64,000 nt of DNA from Raffaelea ambrosiae (GCA_002778195.1 PCDI01000010.1:1233831-1297830), one strand, 5' to 3'; numbered from the stretch's first letter, positions 10,319 to 23,418 are shown. The notes: generated by a model from the sequence alone, not told the origin. Made by a program: numbers and translations.

Positions 10319-12818
10319 ATGCCCGCCATGAACGCCAACCGCTTTTCCACCTACACGTCGGTGTCGGCCGGGTCCGACAGCAAGGGCGTCGGCGGGGAGC
10401 CGGAGAAGAAGAAGGATCTGTGGAATGCCATGCTCGACTCGGTGGCCAGTGGGCGCAAGCTGCCGGAGCGGAACCTGCTCGTGTTTGGCGGAAGCGTCGA
10501 CTCCCAGCGCGATTTCCTCGAATCGCTGGCGCAGCACAACGACCGGCGCGGCCTGGACCGGCCACCGAACGGGAGGCTGCCGCCGGTGGCGAACCAATTT
10601 GCGCTGGGGTATACATACTACGATGTGTTGGATGCTGATCAAGAAGGTGAGAGAGAGGAGGAGAGAGGAGACGAGGAGAAGATGTGGAAAGAGGAGAAGA
10701 CAACAAGAGGAAAGAGGATGGAAAGAGGAGAAGAAGGGGAGAAGAAGGGGAATCGCGGACAGTGGGGGAGGGTGGGCAGCGAGACGACAGAAGAGAAGCA
10801 TGGCCGAGTCAGCCAGGAAATGGAGCCAAAATGAGAAGACCAGACCGGCTAACCCAGGGACACACACCCACAGACATCCTCGCCAGAATCAACCTCTACC
10901 TCCTCTCGACGCCGTCGCCCGCCTTTAGCAGCCTCATCCAGCCGCTGCTGACGCCCGAAACCATCCCCAACACCCTGATCGTCGTCCTCCTCGACTGGGC
11001 CCAGCCGTGGAACTGGCTGCGCCAGCTGCGCGAGTGGATCCTGCTGCTGCGCACCGTCCTGCTCGCGCTCAGCCCCGAGTGCAAGGCTGTCATGGAAGAC
11101 GCCATGACGCAGTGGCGCGAGCGCGGCCGCGGCGGGCCCGTCAACCTGGACGGCACCACCGCGGCCGTGGACGGGGATGCGCTGCCGCCAGGGCCGGGCG
11201 AGTGGGAAGATGCCCTAGGGCTGCCCCTGTGTGTTGTTTGTCAAAACGTACGTTTCCAAGCGGAAGTCTTCTTCTAGGCGGCAAAGTGCAGAAGCCCGGG
11301 GGGTTTTTTTTTCTTCTTCTGGGGAGGAGGAGGTCCCAAGGTGCAGTCTAACAGAAAAATCAGGCCGAGAAAACAGACATCCTGGAAAAGACCCAGGGCT
11401 GGAAAGACGACGAGTTTGACCTGGTGCTGCAGTATCTGCGGACCGTCCTCGTGAAGCGTGAGTAAAACACCTCTCACTGCTTATATTCTATCTGCCTCCG
11501 CTGACCAAAACAGACGGCGCCTCCCTCATCTATACCACCCCCCATGTGCCCTCGCAGCTGCCCACCCTCGTCCACGCCTGTCTCGGCGTCACCTCGCTGC
11601 TCAAGCGCCAGCCGCTCAAGCCCGAAGTCATCAAGCGCACCGAGGTCGTCGTGCCCTCCAACTGGGACTCGTTCACCAAGATCCTCGTCGTCCGCGAAGG
11701 CTTCGACGTCGAAAAGGTCAGCACCGGCTGGTCGCTCGATCTGCAGCGCCCGTTCCCGGCCCACCCGGAAAAGACCACAGCAAACGGACACGACCACCAC
11801 AACCAACAACGCACCCCCCAAAATGGCGGCGGCAACAACAACAACAACGACGACGACGACGACGACGGTAGCGACGTCTTCCACGAAGCCCAGGACGAGG
11901 TCGTGGCCTACGAGGCGGGGCCGGAGGTTCTCGGCAACGACGACGACGACAGGGATGACGACGACGACGAAGAAGACGAGAACGCGGCCGTGACGCTCTA
12001 CGAAAAGGCCATCCGGGATCCGGGCCTGGACGCGCTCGCTCTGGCCGCGGTGGCTGGCCAACCAAACGGCGGCGGCGGCGGCAGCAGTCGCGGCCACGGC
12101 AGCCACCACCATCGTCTGCAACAGCGCCTCGAGGTCGAGACCGACGACGTCCAGGTGTTCTTGGCCGAGCAGTCGCGCCTGCTGGAGCAGCTCCGCCAAA
12201 AGGACGAGAAGCAGCGCGAGAAGGAAGCCAAGGAGGGCGGCAGCGGCTCGTCACGGCGACGTCTGGACGGGCGCAGCAGCTCTGCCATGTCGTCCGCTTT
12301 GACGGGCGGCGGCGGCGTCAGCGGCATCGACCCGTCAGCGGGCGGCAGCGACCCGTCCGAGGTGATGAGCAGCCACATTGGGCCGGTGCAGTTCAACATG
12401 GGCGGCATCCAGGTGGATGCGGACGACATGCTGGAGCGCATCAAGGTACGTTTAGAAAGATGACTGTCGGGTCGTTCTTTTTTTTTTTTTTTTGATCGGG
12501 CGGTTTTGCTTTGCCCTTTTTTTTCCCACTCCGCCCCTCTTGATCTGTTCCTTCTTTCCCTTTTGTCCTACGTTCTCATTTTTTTTTTATTCTTCTCTCT
12601 TCTTTCTTCTCCCCCGCTAACCTTGTCAGAACCGCCATGGATATGGCTCCTCGCCGGAACCGTTGAGCCCCGAGATGCATGCCAAGGCCGTGCCCGACGA
12701 CATTGCTGGTGGTCCCGGTGCCGGTGCTGGTGTGCGGGCCTCGGAGAATGTCGACACGGACAAGATGTCGGCGTTCTTTGCCGGCCTGATGAACCGCCAG
12801 ACACCGGGGAAGTCATAA
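10319..12818 (+). CDS. Cytoplasmic dynein light intermediate chain
   Basis: This subunit of cytoplasmic dynein-1 binds the heavy-chain tail and links the motor to cargo adaptors on microtubules. Exons are 10319-10646, 10874-11247, 11364-11457, 11514-12445 and 12630-12818, giving 638 residues. The N-terminal Ras-like domain holds KKDLWNAMLDSVASG, LLVFGG, LIVVLLDWAQPWNWLRQL and KTQGWKDDEFDLVLQYLRTV. The P-loop position reads GGSVDSQRDF with no GKT, so nucleotide binding is not expected, as in other fungal LICs. Residues about 360-440 contain poly-Asn, poly-Asp and Glu-rich runs. The C-terminus ends in a short conserved helix, DKMSAFFAGLMNR, which fits the adaptor-binding part of the family. The ATG at 10319 is first in frame; a second lies three codons later. 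Confidence 0.9.
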
Positions 12819-13411
12819 ACGGGCGGGAGTAGACGTAGCAGAGTGGGATGGAAAGGAGGAGGCAGCACACCAGAAAACAAGCGCAGAAAACAGTGGTTCA
12901 CACACACACACACACACACACACAAAACTTGCAAGATACCATCGAAAAGGCAATATCCCGATCAATAAAACATAACGTGATCCATTGCACCCTTGTTTCG
13001 CCGAACAAGAAATGGACTGTATAATTCTTGAATTGGATGTTTCCTAAAATTTCTTTCTCTTCTTTCTCTTTCTCATACCCGTTTATGGCTGTTCCCATGC
13101 GTCAAGCCCAGTCTTTGCGCCAAAAAAAAAGCCGTTTCGCCGATTCCCAGCCTTGCAACAATAGAGAGGCGGTCCTCTTTTCCGCGGCAACCCTTTCCCG
13201 TAATCGACTGCCCAGTACGTTTGACAGCAAACGACATTACAAACGGAATAATAAGAACTAGCCCTACAAAGAAAAAATACAACAACAATCAGACGCTGGT
13301 TGCGAATAGAATGAAAAATCAGACGCTATATTTTCCTCCCCGTCAACCATATCTTTCCGCCTCTCCTAGTCATGCTTCATTGTACCTCATGGCCCCTTCC
13401 ACAGAAAGAGT
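12819..13411. other. Convergent 3' flanks of dynein LIC and SPATA20-like gene
   Basis: I see no gene. A CA dinucleotide repeat lies at about 12898-12923. This should be the shared 3' UTR and terminator zone of two convergent genes. Confidence 0.5.
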
Positions 13412-16078
13412 TCAGCTGTTCCCTGCCTCCACCGTCTCTGTCTCCACCTTCACTACCAAATCTGCCGGCGTTGCCTTTTGCCATGCTCCTTTGCTGTCTA
13501 GCACAAAACTCTCGCCGGCCGATTCCGATGGCAGGGATGCCAGTGCAGGGTTCCGCTTCTGCAACCAAGACAGGCCCTCCTCTGACGAGCTGCCTGGCTT
13601 GGTGTACAGGAGCGTCCGTAGACCGGCCCGTGGCCGTTGAAAGTAGGCTGAAACAAGAGTGTCAGCACCCGACGGAGCCGCCGCCGTCGAAGCAAACTGC
13701 CGCCCACCCAGGCGAGCCGTAACCACCTGCGTCAACAGGCTCGGGAACAGCCACGAGTGCTGCAGCATCTCCACCTCGAACGCATGAATCGTCTCCCTTG
13801 CCAGGTGCGTGTATTCCTTGTCGCCAAGCATGGCCCCCAGGCGGAAGAGGTTGGATGCTGCCACACCATTCGTCGCCGGCAGAGTCGTGTCCATGCCGTC
13901 CTTTAACCGCAAAATATTGAACGACTCCTTTTCTGCAGTTCGATAGAATCCACCGCTCGACGAGTGCACATCCGTGGGGTTCCCATCTGTATGGTCGTAA
14001 AACAGCTCGATCTGTTTCTCTGCAAATCTGTTAACATGCCGTCCCTGCCATTTAAAAATAACTCGGAGGACAGGTACTTACTCTGTAGCTCGTCGGCCCA
14101 TTGCAGCCATTCAGTCTCGCCCGTTACTTCGTACAGCTCCAAGAGACCCTCGATCAAAAAGGTGTAGTCCTCGGCAAAGGCCCGCGTCGTCTCCCGGTGT
14201 CTCTGGCTGTAGGACCGATAGAGCTCTTGCTCCTTGGCATCCCACAACTTTTCCAGGATGAAGCGAGCAGCTGTCTTGGCAACACGAATATACTTGTCGC
14301 CACTCTCGACATCATAGCCTCCAAACTTGAGAGCCGCTCCGGTTCGTGCCAGCGCGCCAATCACGATACCGTTGCCTGATGCCATCACCTTCCCGTCTGT
14401 TGGCGGCCGTACACGCTCCTTCTCTCGGTGTGCGGCGAGCTTCTTGCGTGCAGAAGCCAGCATTCGCAAAACCTCTTCGGGTGTTGTGCCGAATGACCTG
14501 GCCAGCTCGTTTTCCTCCTTGACCACGTACAGTACGTTCTGGTTGATAAATTCGTCGTTCGGGTCATCTTCCTGGTCGACGTTGCCGTGCTGCAGCACAT
14601 TCCAGTATCCAGCCGCTACCCGCGCCTCCAGGTCGTTATCGGTGTTGGGACCAGCGATGACGGTATCGAACTCGCGTCGCGCCCACAAATAGTATGCGCC
14701 ATCCCTAGTGTGCTGAGACCCTTTGCGGCTGTACGAGTCTGCCGCCTCGCTGCTCACAAATCCGCCGTTCTCCACGTGAATCGGTGCGCTGGAAAGGTAG
14801 TTGGCAAGCGAGTAGACAACTTCTCTAAACTCTTCCTGCGTCTTCTTCGTGTCCTCGAGGCTCGCTCCGGCCTCGGGATGCTGCAGCAAGTACAGCCATG
14901 CATCAAGATACAGACTCAACAGCAGACCGTTGTCGGGGATCAGCTTCTCAAAGTGTGGTAGGGTCCAGTTGATAGTGTGGCTGGCACGAGCAAAGCCTCC
15001 CCCGATGTGGTCGTTTAGTGCGCTGTCGCGCAGTTTCCGGAGCGTGTACACGGCCATCTTCACAGCGTTCTCGACCTCGTTATCGCCAATAATGTCTTGC
15101 ACCACGCCGGGCATGCTGCCAAGCTGTAGAAGAAACGCATATTTCGCCGGCGTAACGAACTTCGGTACAACACCAAAGCCGCCGTTAACGGGGTCGAACG
15201 TCTTCTTCAGCTGCGTGTAGGCCTCGTCCAGCTGGTCAATGTCGAGATCCAGGTCAATGGAGAGGTGGGGGGAGTTGCTAGACTCATCCGGTCTCAGGAG
15301 ACCTCGAGGCCCCAGAGTACCCTCTGCGGCGAACTTGCCCAGCTGGGCCACCGTCTCTTTGGCCTCGGATCTGCATTGAGCCTCCTTCTCCAACCACGAC
15401 TGGCGCAGTTTTTGCAGAATGCCGAGGAATCCGATAAAGTCCTCGCCATCGGTACCGTCGTGGGTGCTGTCCTCGGAGCCAGGGCCGGGCCAGTATGTAC
15501 CACCGAAAACCGGCTCGAGTTCCGGGGTCAGAAAGACGTTTATCGGCCAACCTGCGCTGCTGTTAACAAGCTGCAGGTAGTTCCAATAGATTGAGTCGAT
15601 GTCGGGCCGCTCTTCTCGATCGACAACGATCGGGATGAAGGATTCATTCAGGACGGCGGCAATTTCGGGGCTGGTAAAGGAATCTCGTGTGGTCATGTGG
15701 CAGTCTGATGATGTTGCGCAGATGATTAGCAGTGCGCATGTCCAAATGGAGCAGGCAGAAATAGGCAGCCAAAGCCGACAGTCAGCAGGACTTACAGTGA
15801 CAGGCAAGAAAGCCCACGTGCAGAAAAATCAGCTTGTTCTCGCTCTTTGCCAGCTCTATGGTCTCGTTGTCGAGGAGCTGCCAGTTGACCAGCGTCTTCG
15901 CCTGCGCGCGCACATACGGGCTGTCGCTTTCGCTGGCCCGGTTGCGCAACGGCTTGGATACCTTGGGCGGCGGCGCGGCCTCGCTGGCTGGCACGGCGAC
16001 GCCTCCCAGGGAAGGAGTATGTCCGGCGGATTGTGAAGATGCAGCCCCGCCGGCTTGCTGCAGCTGTGCTGCCATCAT
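13412..16078 (-). CDS. DUF255 / SPATA20-like thioredoxin-fold protein (YyaL family)
   Basis: Exons are 16078-15796, 15704-14082 and 14019-13412, giving 837 residues. This is in line with human SPATA20 and bacterial YyaL relatives. The N-terminal thioredoxin-like domain has KLIFLHVGFLACH and then, across the first intron, a CHYCH motif (CHWCH in most relatives). It continues with DSFTSPEIAAVLNESFIPIVVDREERPDID and the GWPINVFLTPELEPVFGGTYWP block. The rest is an alpha/alpha toroid like N-acylglucosamine 2-epimerase, with GGFARAS, HFEKLIPDNGLLLSLYL and DGKVMASGNGIVIGAL. The substrate is not known for the family. Residues 1-50 are Ala/Gly-rich and could be a leader. It is divergent from the RBM gene across 1.1 kb. 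Confidence 0.9.
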
Positions 16079-17219
16079 CTGGAAAGATTTGTCGTCGGAA
16101 ATACCGGGAGGCGCAAAGAGGGTCCTAGTCTAGAGGGGGTGCTCTGTGCGCGCAGGGATTTAGCCAACGAGTATCACAGATACAGATGTTCTGTTTGTAT
16201 GAGTGTACGTCGTCGACGGCGAGGCTCACGGTCGGCAGTCAGACACAAAGATTTCTCGTGGGAGTCGGGCTACGGCTCGCTTTGAGTCGGGCTGTCGGTC
16301 TGTCGACGAGCTGGTGCTACCCCTCCAGAAAAAGACGTTATGACGTTGCGACGGAGGGTGGGAGGCTCCCCTAGTCAAACCAGATTTCCAGAATGCACTC
16401 GAGCTGCGATCACGGCAAAAGAAATGTGTCGGTGAGACTGGGCAACCGTAAAGAAAGGAGAACAAGGGAGCATCAAACGATAATAAAGAGGAAAAAAGAA
16501 ATAGAACGAGGGAATGGTTGGAGAAGGAAAGAGCAAGAGAGGGGCAGCACATAACTTTGTGCACAGGGTCGCTATCAGGAAGGCGCGAGCCAGCGCCCCA
16601 CCTGCTGTGCAAGCACCAGTGCCTCCTACGTAACAAGTGGAAAGAACAACTATAGCGCTGGTGTTCTTCTATTTCTGTCAATCAATTAGTGGATTTACAC
16701 CCATATTATCGTAAGCCGGGCGCACTTTGTTAGCATTTCTGTTAGCTGAAGGAATTCCTCTGAAAGAATCCCCTCTTCTTCGACATGGGTTTGCGCCAGG
16801 GAGACAGCGCCGATGCCCAACGGAGAACTCTGGGGGGGTGCTTTTTTACTGCCCTTCTGGCATGATGGAAGAATGGGTCAGGCTTGTCTCAATTTCCCTG
16901 TTCTGCAATAAACGCTGCAGACGAGCCGTCAGCCACAAACAGGCCTACTTGATTGGTGACGGATGGTGATGCCGAGGATCTGCCATCAGCCGAGCCGAGA
17001 CTGGCAAGACTTGGACAGGATAGTAGCCTACCCGGGCTCTGTCTCTGGATGTGCTGACTGCAACATTCAAAGAACATGAAAGGTTTATAGCTGTCGCAGC
17101 CCCCAAGTCGTAGTATTCGTGTCACGTGACAGCTCATGACATTAATTAAGCTTCACCTTTGCGCCAGCCAGCAAACCTAAACCGCAACAAACAGCCCAAC
17201 ACGGGTAACGTCCGTGACC
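16079..17219. promoter_or_regulatory. Divergent promoter region, SPATA20-like (-) and RBM gene (+)
   Basis: The two start codons at 16078 (-) and 17220 (+) face away from each other across 1.14 kb without a convincing gene. I could not assign individual sites. Confidence 0.5.
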
Positions 17220-18323
17220 ATGAACAAGATCCGGCAGATTCAGGAGCTGAACAAGCGGGAGATTGAAAATGGAATGTAAGTTCTGTGGTGCATTTCTTAG
17301 CACATCTCTCCCATTTCACCTCTCTCTCCAAGCTCATCCCTAAGCTAACTCAACATCTTCTGGCCCAGCTCTCCAAACGCTTCCTGGCACACCGACTACC
17401 GCGATACTGCTTTTATCTACTTTGGCGGCCTACCCTTTGATCTCTCCGAGGGCGATGTGATCACCATTTTCTCGCAATACGGCGAACCCGTCTTTCTCAA
17501 GCTCGCACGCGACCACGAGACTGGCAAGAGCAGGGGCTTTGGCTGGCTCAAGTACGAGGACCAGCGCAGCACCGACCTAGCCGTGGACAATCTATGTGGT
17601 GCAAGGATCGGTGGTCGTCTCGTCCATGTCGACCATGCCCGGTACAAGCCGCGCGACGATGAAGACCCAGACGAGGGCAAGGTCGGCTGGGAGGACATTC
17701 AGCGGCGGGAGTTGGGCAGCGCCGCGGCGGAGGCCACCGAAACGGAAGCTGACGAAGACGATGACGAAGAAGAGGAAAGACGTAAACGGAGGCACCGCCT
17801 CAAGGAAAGACGGCCGGTCCTAAAAGAAGAGCGCGAGCTGGAGCGACTGATTGAAGAGCACGACGATGATGACCCTATGAAGGAGTTTTTGATCGAGGAG
17901 AAGAAGAAAGAAGTAGAAGAAGCTCTCCTGCGAGCAGGAAATAGCGGAAGAGACGACGAAAACGAGACGAAGCATAGGTCTCGGCATAGCCGCCACCACC
18001 ACCGGTCACACAGATCACGGAGAGACGACGAGGCTGGTGAAGCCAGAAAGGATGACGACGATCGCAGTCACCGCAAACGGTCAACACGGGACGATGGAGA
18101 CGACGAAGAGCGGCGAGAGCGGCGCCGGCGACGCGGTGACGAGGATGAGGACGAACGCCGGGAAAGACACCGACGACGCGATGACCGGGATAGAGATCGG
18201 AATAGAGACAGTGGCAGAGACCGCGACACGTCAGGACGCGACAGGACCAGGGATCGGGACAGAGATAGAGATAGAGGTGGATCCCACAGGGACCATGACA
18301 GGGACAGCAGGCATGGCAGATGA
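17220..18323 (+). CDS. RNA-binding protein of the RBMX2 / Ist3 (Snu17) type
   Basis: This is a nuclear splicing factor. The yeast relative Ist3 belongs to the RES complex in the activated spliceosome. Exons 17220-17275 and 17369-18323 encode 336 residues. The N-terminus MNKIRQIQELNKREI followed by SWHTDYRDTAFIYFGGLPFDL is diagnostic of the RBMX2/Ist3 group. The RRM spans about residues 30-110, with RNP2 at AFIYFGG and RNP1 at SRGFGWLKY. After the RRM come RPRDDED-like acidic stretches, then a long Arg/Asp/His-rich tail (about 200-336) of RS/RD-like composition. The intron splits codon 19 (GGAAT-C). It is convergent with the PROPPIN gene, 289 bases away. Confidence 0.9.
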
Positions 18324-18612
18324 TACCACTTGTATTCCAAAGTTACTCGCGTTTCATTCTATTCTCTGCATTATCTGTAATATAGTCTGGTCCCTCCTGG
18401 CCAGCGTGACGCAGTCGGTTGCAGTCTCGTCAGTCTTGTGCTTGCCAATGGTATCTTCTAAATGAACGCCAAAAGACTGCCAAGTTTAAAAGCAGAAACA
18501 AATGCTAGCACAACTGCGGATATCTCCCGAACGCCAACTAAAAATGATCCTAAAATTTTCATCATTCGCTTCCCTCTTCCGTCTTTCCAAACACTCCTCT
18601 TCAGTTCCCTCG

Positions 18613-19975
18613 TCACTCCAGGACCAAGTAGTTCGCCCAGGCCTGTCGCACACAGATGCGCCGGCCTTCGGCTCCCGTGGTGATAATAAACCGCTCGTAT
18701 TTGGGGTCCATGCCTGAGCCCAGGACAACCACCGTGTCATCGTTGGTCCAGCCCAACGTGCCGCGCGGCAGACGCGGCCACCACATCGTGGCGGCTTCTT
18801 CAGCTTCGCGCTGCCACTTCGGTCCCGGGCCATCGTCCAGCGCAAATTCTGCACTGGTAAAGGATACTGTATCCCGGAAGTACTGTGGCATGAACGGCAG
18901 CTTGCCGAGCATGCCCCACCGTCCGTGGCCATCACCCCGACCTTCACCGGCCATCGCCCGGGGGTCACTCGCAGTAGATACCCCAGCGTCCGAGTCGGCA
19001 TATGTCCACTCGTTGTCGCCGGTACCGCCGGATGTCGACGAGCCGGGGACCGGGTGTGCAGTTGTGGCCGTTGGTGGAACATCAAAAATATGCAGTGTCC
19101 CCTTGTCTGAGGTGGCCGCCAGCATCGTGTTGGATGGGTTAAATCCCAGCGAAAAGATGGCCACCTGATCTACACCCCGGCGCAGCTCCGCCACGCGTGC
19201 GTTCGTCGCCGTCACCCATACCCGGATCAGCGTCCCCTTTTCGCTCGCCGTCGCCAGCAGCGTACCGTCCCGACTCAAGGCCAGCGCGCCAAGCGACGAC
19301 GCATGTGCAGGAATGATACTAACGGGCTGGTGTGGCGTGTGCGCATGGGCGACAAGCTGTACCTGACCGACGGTGCGACCCGGAAACGCCAGGTGGGTTT
19401 GCGAAACGCTGCAGAGGCCGAGTGGGTTGGCGGCAGTCGGGTAGCGGGTCTCGAGCACGGGCACGCGGTCAACATTGTAAATGCAAACTTCGTCTTCGAG
19501 CAAGACGACGACCTTGCGGCCCAACACGCGGATGCCGCGGACGCGGGTTGGGCAGCTGATCTCGCGCGTGAAGTCGGATTTTTTCTCATCCCAAACGACG
19601 ACCTGACGGCAGGGGGGTTGGTTAGCCAGGGAGTCCCTCGTTTGCCAAGAGGGGATGTGCCGCCTACCTTCTTTGGCCCTCTAACCGGCTTCTTGCCGCC
19701 ACCAACGAGCGTGATGATGTTGGATCGGCCGACGATTTGGACCAGTCCGACACCGCCTTCCTTGAGGTACCGCTTGGCCAGCTGCTTGCATGTGCCGGAA
19801 TCGTAGACTGGCGAAAGATGTTAGACAGAAGATGTTCGTGTGCATCACGGTAGTAGTAGCACACACCCAAGAATCCACTGTTGGTGGCCACGACAAAGCA
19901 GTCGCAGTTCAAGTTGAACGCCGTCGAGAGCACGATGAGCCCGCGCGAGGTCTCGATCGGTGTGCGGGCGTCCAT
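18613..19975 (-). CDS. HSV2: PROPPIN, Hsv2 / WIPI3 (WDR45B) type
   Basis: This WD40 beta-propeller binds PtdIns3P and PtdIns(3,5)P2 and acts in autophagy, in yeast in piecemeal microautophagy of the nucleus. Exons 19975-19867, 19807-19668 and 19602-18613 encode 412 residues. The N-terminus LSTAFNLNCDCFVVATNSGF is blade 1 of the family. Blades 4 and 5 give SSLGALALSRDGTLLATASEKGTLIRVW and VAIFSLGFNPSNTMLAATSDKGTLHIFDV. Between them lies the lipid-binding motif as LRRG (about residues 223-226). LRRG rather than FRRG, and the short N-terminus, favour the Hsv2/WIPI3 branch over Atg18. A Gly/Ser/Thr-rich insertion follows at about 265-310, at the place of the membrane-inserting loop. The gene is divergent from the septin. 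Confidence 0.88.
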
Positions 19976-21601
19976 CGTGGCCGGGATGCTAGTTTGAAAC
20001 CCGGAGTCAGTCCGACTAGGCTTCTTTTAGTCGTCTCGGCGGTTTCTGGTTGCTGCGAAACCTACTGTCAAACAAGAGGACCGACCAGCTCTGAAATGGC
20101 AGCCGGCTGTCTAATATGGCTTTCCTCACTGAAGTTCACGAGTGTTTGGCGTCAGCGAACCAACGGCAAGGACCGGCTGTCGCTTCGTGCTGCACCACGA
20201 CTCAGGTGCTGCCTTGCGGGGCGGGCAGATGAAGCTGTGGTGCCAAAAGCCACTGATCTGTGGCAAACAAAAGGTTGCAATGAGATATGTCCTCCTCTTA
20301 CTAAGAGGGCATGTGCTTGGAATGCTGCTGCGCCTGCGGGTCGGAAGCGTCCATTATCTATACCAGAATCTGCCGTGTAGCGTGCATGGCAGTCCAGCCG
20401 TACATCAACAACGGCCGAGATATTGGTTTCTTATGAACGATGCGGCCAATAGTGCAGGGTACCGGCTGGTTTGCTTGCCCACTCACGAGGTCGGTTGTCA
20501 GGCTGTTTTTGTATGGAGTAGTTCGCTAGTCCGATGATCCACCCTGCCTGTTGATTGGAGAATGAAAGGGACATGGACTGCCAAGTGGCAGCAGATGGCA
20601 GCTGTCAGCGCACTGACCCCTCGACCTGCCAGCTGGCAGCCGGCTGTAAGATACCACGGTGTACAGTATCCTCGTCACCACCCAAATAAAAGAGTTTTGC
20701 CATTTAATACCAGTTCGCACGGCAGAGACCATCCAATCTCGCCTGTGGTGGGATACACAGCATGTTTAGAAGGTTGTTAGATGCACTAGACTACACGCAA
20801 TAGTTAACACGCAATAGTTATATCCAAATAAGAAACCATTTGCCCACCGCCAGCCAACTGGCATGTCGGGCTTCAGATTGGTAGCAAAGAAAGAGGTCGC
20901 CCCTATTCCAGGCTTCCAGCGCCTTTCCCCTTCCAGCCATGGCGCACAGCAACGACCCAACCGGCGCTGCTTGCCCCCTGAATTTGCTTTGGCAGAGAAA
21001 AGGGACCACACCCAATCCGCGCCCTGCGCGCCCAGTGCCCCGTGCACGGTCCACCGCTGCCCCGACTTAGTGCACCGTTTGACTTTTTGCTCTGGCAATT
21101 CTAGCAAGACGACCAGTATTACGAGCATTATGGGGGACCCTCCTTCCAATTGAAGGCGCGACTGAGACGTGTCCAGCGCACCTGCCCGCACTGCGAAATT
21201 ACCCTCTTTTTTGCTTTTATTTTATTATTTTATTACACAGTACTCCGTAGGGACGCCAGCAACCGTCTCTCCTTCGCTCCTTCCCCACTCCCACCCCCCG
21301 TCCCTCGCTCGACGGCCACCGCCTCCTTAAAATTAAATAAACGTATCCCAATTCAGAACCGCTTGCCATCTGCACATTTCCCGTTCACGAAACCCATTTG
21401 CACACTCTTTCTCCCTCTCTCCTCCCCCGTTGTCCCTCGCCGCCATCTGCGACATCGAACCCAATCTACCAAGCCTTGCAAACGAAGCTTCCCGCGACCT
21501 GTCCTCGCTCTGCTTCGCATCTGCTCTCCTGACCGTCCTCACACGACTCCACCACGACGAAAGCCAGTTAACGGCATCCTCACTCCCCTAATTCAGCCAT
21601 C
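19976..21601. promoter_or_regulatory. Divergent promoter region, HSV2 (-) and septin (+)
   Basis: This is 1.6 kb between two start codons with no convincing gene. The last 350 bases before the septin ATG are C/T-rich, as expected of a fungal 5' leader. A TACTCCGTA motif occurs at 21241. Repeated GGCAGC/GCTGGCAG words cluster at about 20580-20650. Confidence 0.5.
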
Positions 21602-23418
21602 ATGTCGTCCCCAGCCGTACGTACTGACTACCCTCGTGCATCCCTGTTGCCTTCCCTGCTGGCCACAGCTTGTCTTCCATCGCGTGCAGTCGCGTGGGAT
21701 TCATGCCATAGAGCACAAGACTTGACCCCAACTTGCGCTGTACTCGGCTGCCATCCCAACTGCCCATCTCTCCAGGCTCTAGCTAACTCTTTTGTTTCTC
21801 ACTACAGTTGAAGATGCGTCGGAAGAAGAACGTGAAGAAGGGAATCCAGTTCTGTCTGATGGTCTGCGGCGCCTCGGGAACTGGTGAGTTTGCTGCCTCC
21901 CCCATCGCTGTCCCCCAAAGGCTCCCCGAACCCCTTTTAGGCTCCTCGCTCTGGATAATATATCTGGTCTGCCGGATGCCCAACATGATGAAACAAACAG
22001 AAGGCTAATGTATTCTTCTGCAACAACAGGCCGTACCACCTTTGTGAACACGCTTTGCAGCAAGGCCGTGCTCACCCACAAGGACTCCGATGACGCTAAC
22101 AGCGCCCACATCGAGGAGGGTGTCAAGATCAAGCCCATCACTGTTGGTACGTTTTGCGCCTCGTACTGACTATAGCACAAAGGTCTATGCGTTGAAGCGC
22201 GCAACACGCTGCAATACATGCTGATAACAAACTTTTTTTTGCAGAGCTTGAGCTGGATGAGGAGGGCACCCGCATCTCCCTGACCATCGTCGACACTCCC
22301 GGCTTTGGCGACCAGATCGACAACGAGGCCAGGTACGTGCGCCAGTGCTCTGACGTGGTGTAAAAGACAGGATACAATTTGCTAACACTTTTCGTTCCTC
22401 CCTACCAGCTTCTCTGAGATCGTCGGCTACCTCGAGAGACAATATGACGACATTCTCGCCGAGGAGTCCCGGATCAAGCGTAACCCTCGCTTCCGCGACA
22501 ACCGTGTCCATGCACTCCTTTACTTTATCACCCCCACGGGCCACGGGTGCGTTTTCCTAGGCATAGTTCACTACGCGGGTCAACCAGGCTTATAACTAAC
22601 ATTTGCTTGTTCTAGTCTCCGCGAGCTTGACATCGAGCTCATGAAGCGCCTTGCTCCCCGCGTCAATGTCATCCCCGTCATCGGTCGCGCCGACTCGCTC
22701 ACGCCAGCTGAGCTGGCTGAGTCGAAGAAGCTGGTCATGGAGGACATTGAGCACTACCGTATCCCCGTCTACAACTTCCCCTACGACATTGAGGAGGACG
22801 ACGAGGACACCGTCGAGGAAAACGCCGAACTGCGGGGTCTGATGCCGTTCGCTATTGTCGGATCGGAGGATATTGTCGAGATTGGCGGCCGTCGGGTCCG
22901 CGCTCGCCAGTACCCGTGGGGCGTTGTCGAGGTCGACAACCCGCGTCACTCGGACTTCCTGGCCATCCGCTCGGCCTTGCTGCACAGCCATCTGGCTGAT
23001 CTGAAGGAAATCACCCACGACTTCCTCTACGAGAACTACCGTACTGAGAAGCTTAGCAAGAGTGTCGAGGGCGGTGCTGGAGTGTATGTTCGACTTTTGT
23101 TTGTTTTTTTCGTTCTCTTTAAGTTTCGATTTTGTGAGTCCTCTGCTAACAATCCATAGCGATTCCTCTATGAACCCTGAGGACCTGGCTTCGCAGTCTG
23201 TCCGCCTAAAGGAGGAGCAGCTCCGCCGCGAGGAGGAGAAGCTGCGCGAGATCGAGGTCAAGGTCCAGCGCGAGATCAACGAGAAGCGCCAGGAGCTCCT
23301 GGCTCGCGAGTCGCAGCTGCGCGAGATCGAGGCCCGGATGCAGCGCGAGGCAGCAACACATGCCTCCCAGCCGTCGCCGAGCCCCGTCGAAGCTAATGGC
23401 GACCACGACGGCAACTAG
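21602..23418 (+). CDS. Septin, Cdc11 / AspA type
   Basis: This GTPase-fold filament subunit builds septin rings and bars at septa and growing tips. Exons are 21602-21616, 21808-21883, 22030-22146, 22245-22332, 22409-22546, 22616-23083 and 23160-23418, giving 386 residues. A basic patch (RRKKNVKK, residues 9-16) precedes the G domain and fits phosphoinositide binding. The P-loop reads GASGTGRTT, with Arg32 where Ras-like GTPases have Lys; this is the known Cdc11-group deviation. G3 is DTPGFGDQID, and the G4 position is GRAD. The septin unique element follows (RARQYPWGVVEVDNPRHSDF). Residues about 325-375 form a Glu/Arg/Lys/Gln-rich coiled coil. The first exon carries only five codons. Confidence 0.93.

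Noticed and set aside
11474..12199. 241-residue minus-strand frame over the dynein LIC exon
   Set aside because: Low-complexity Val/Ala runs come from the complement of gac repeats; the plus-strand protein is conserved.
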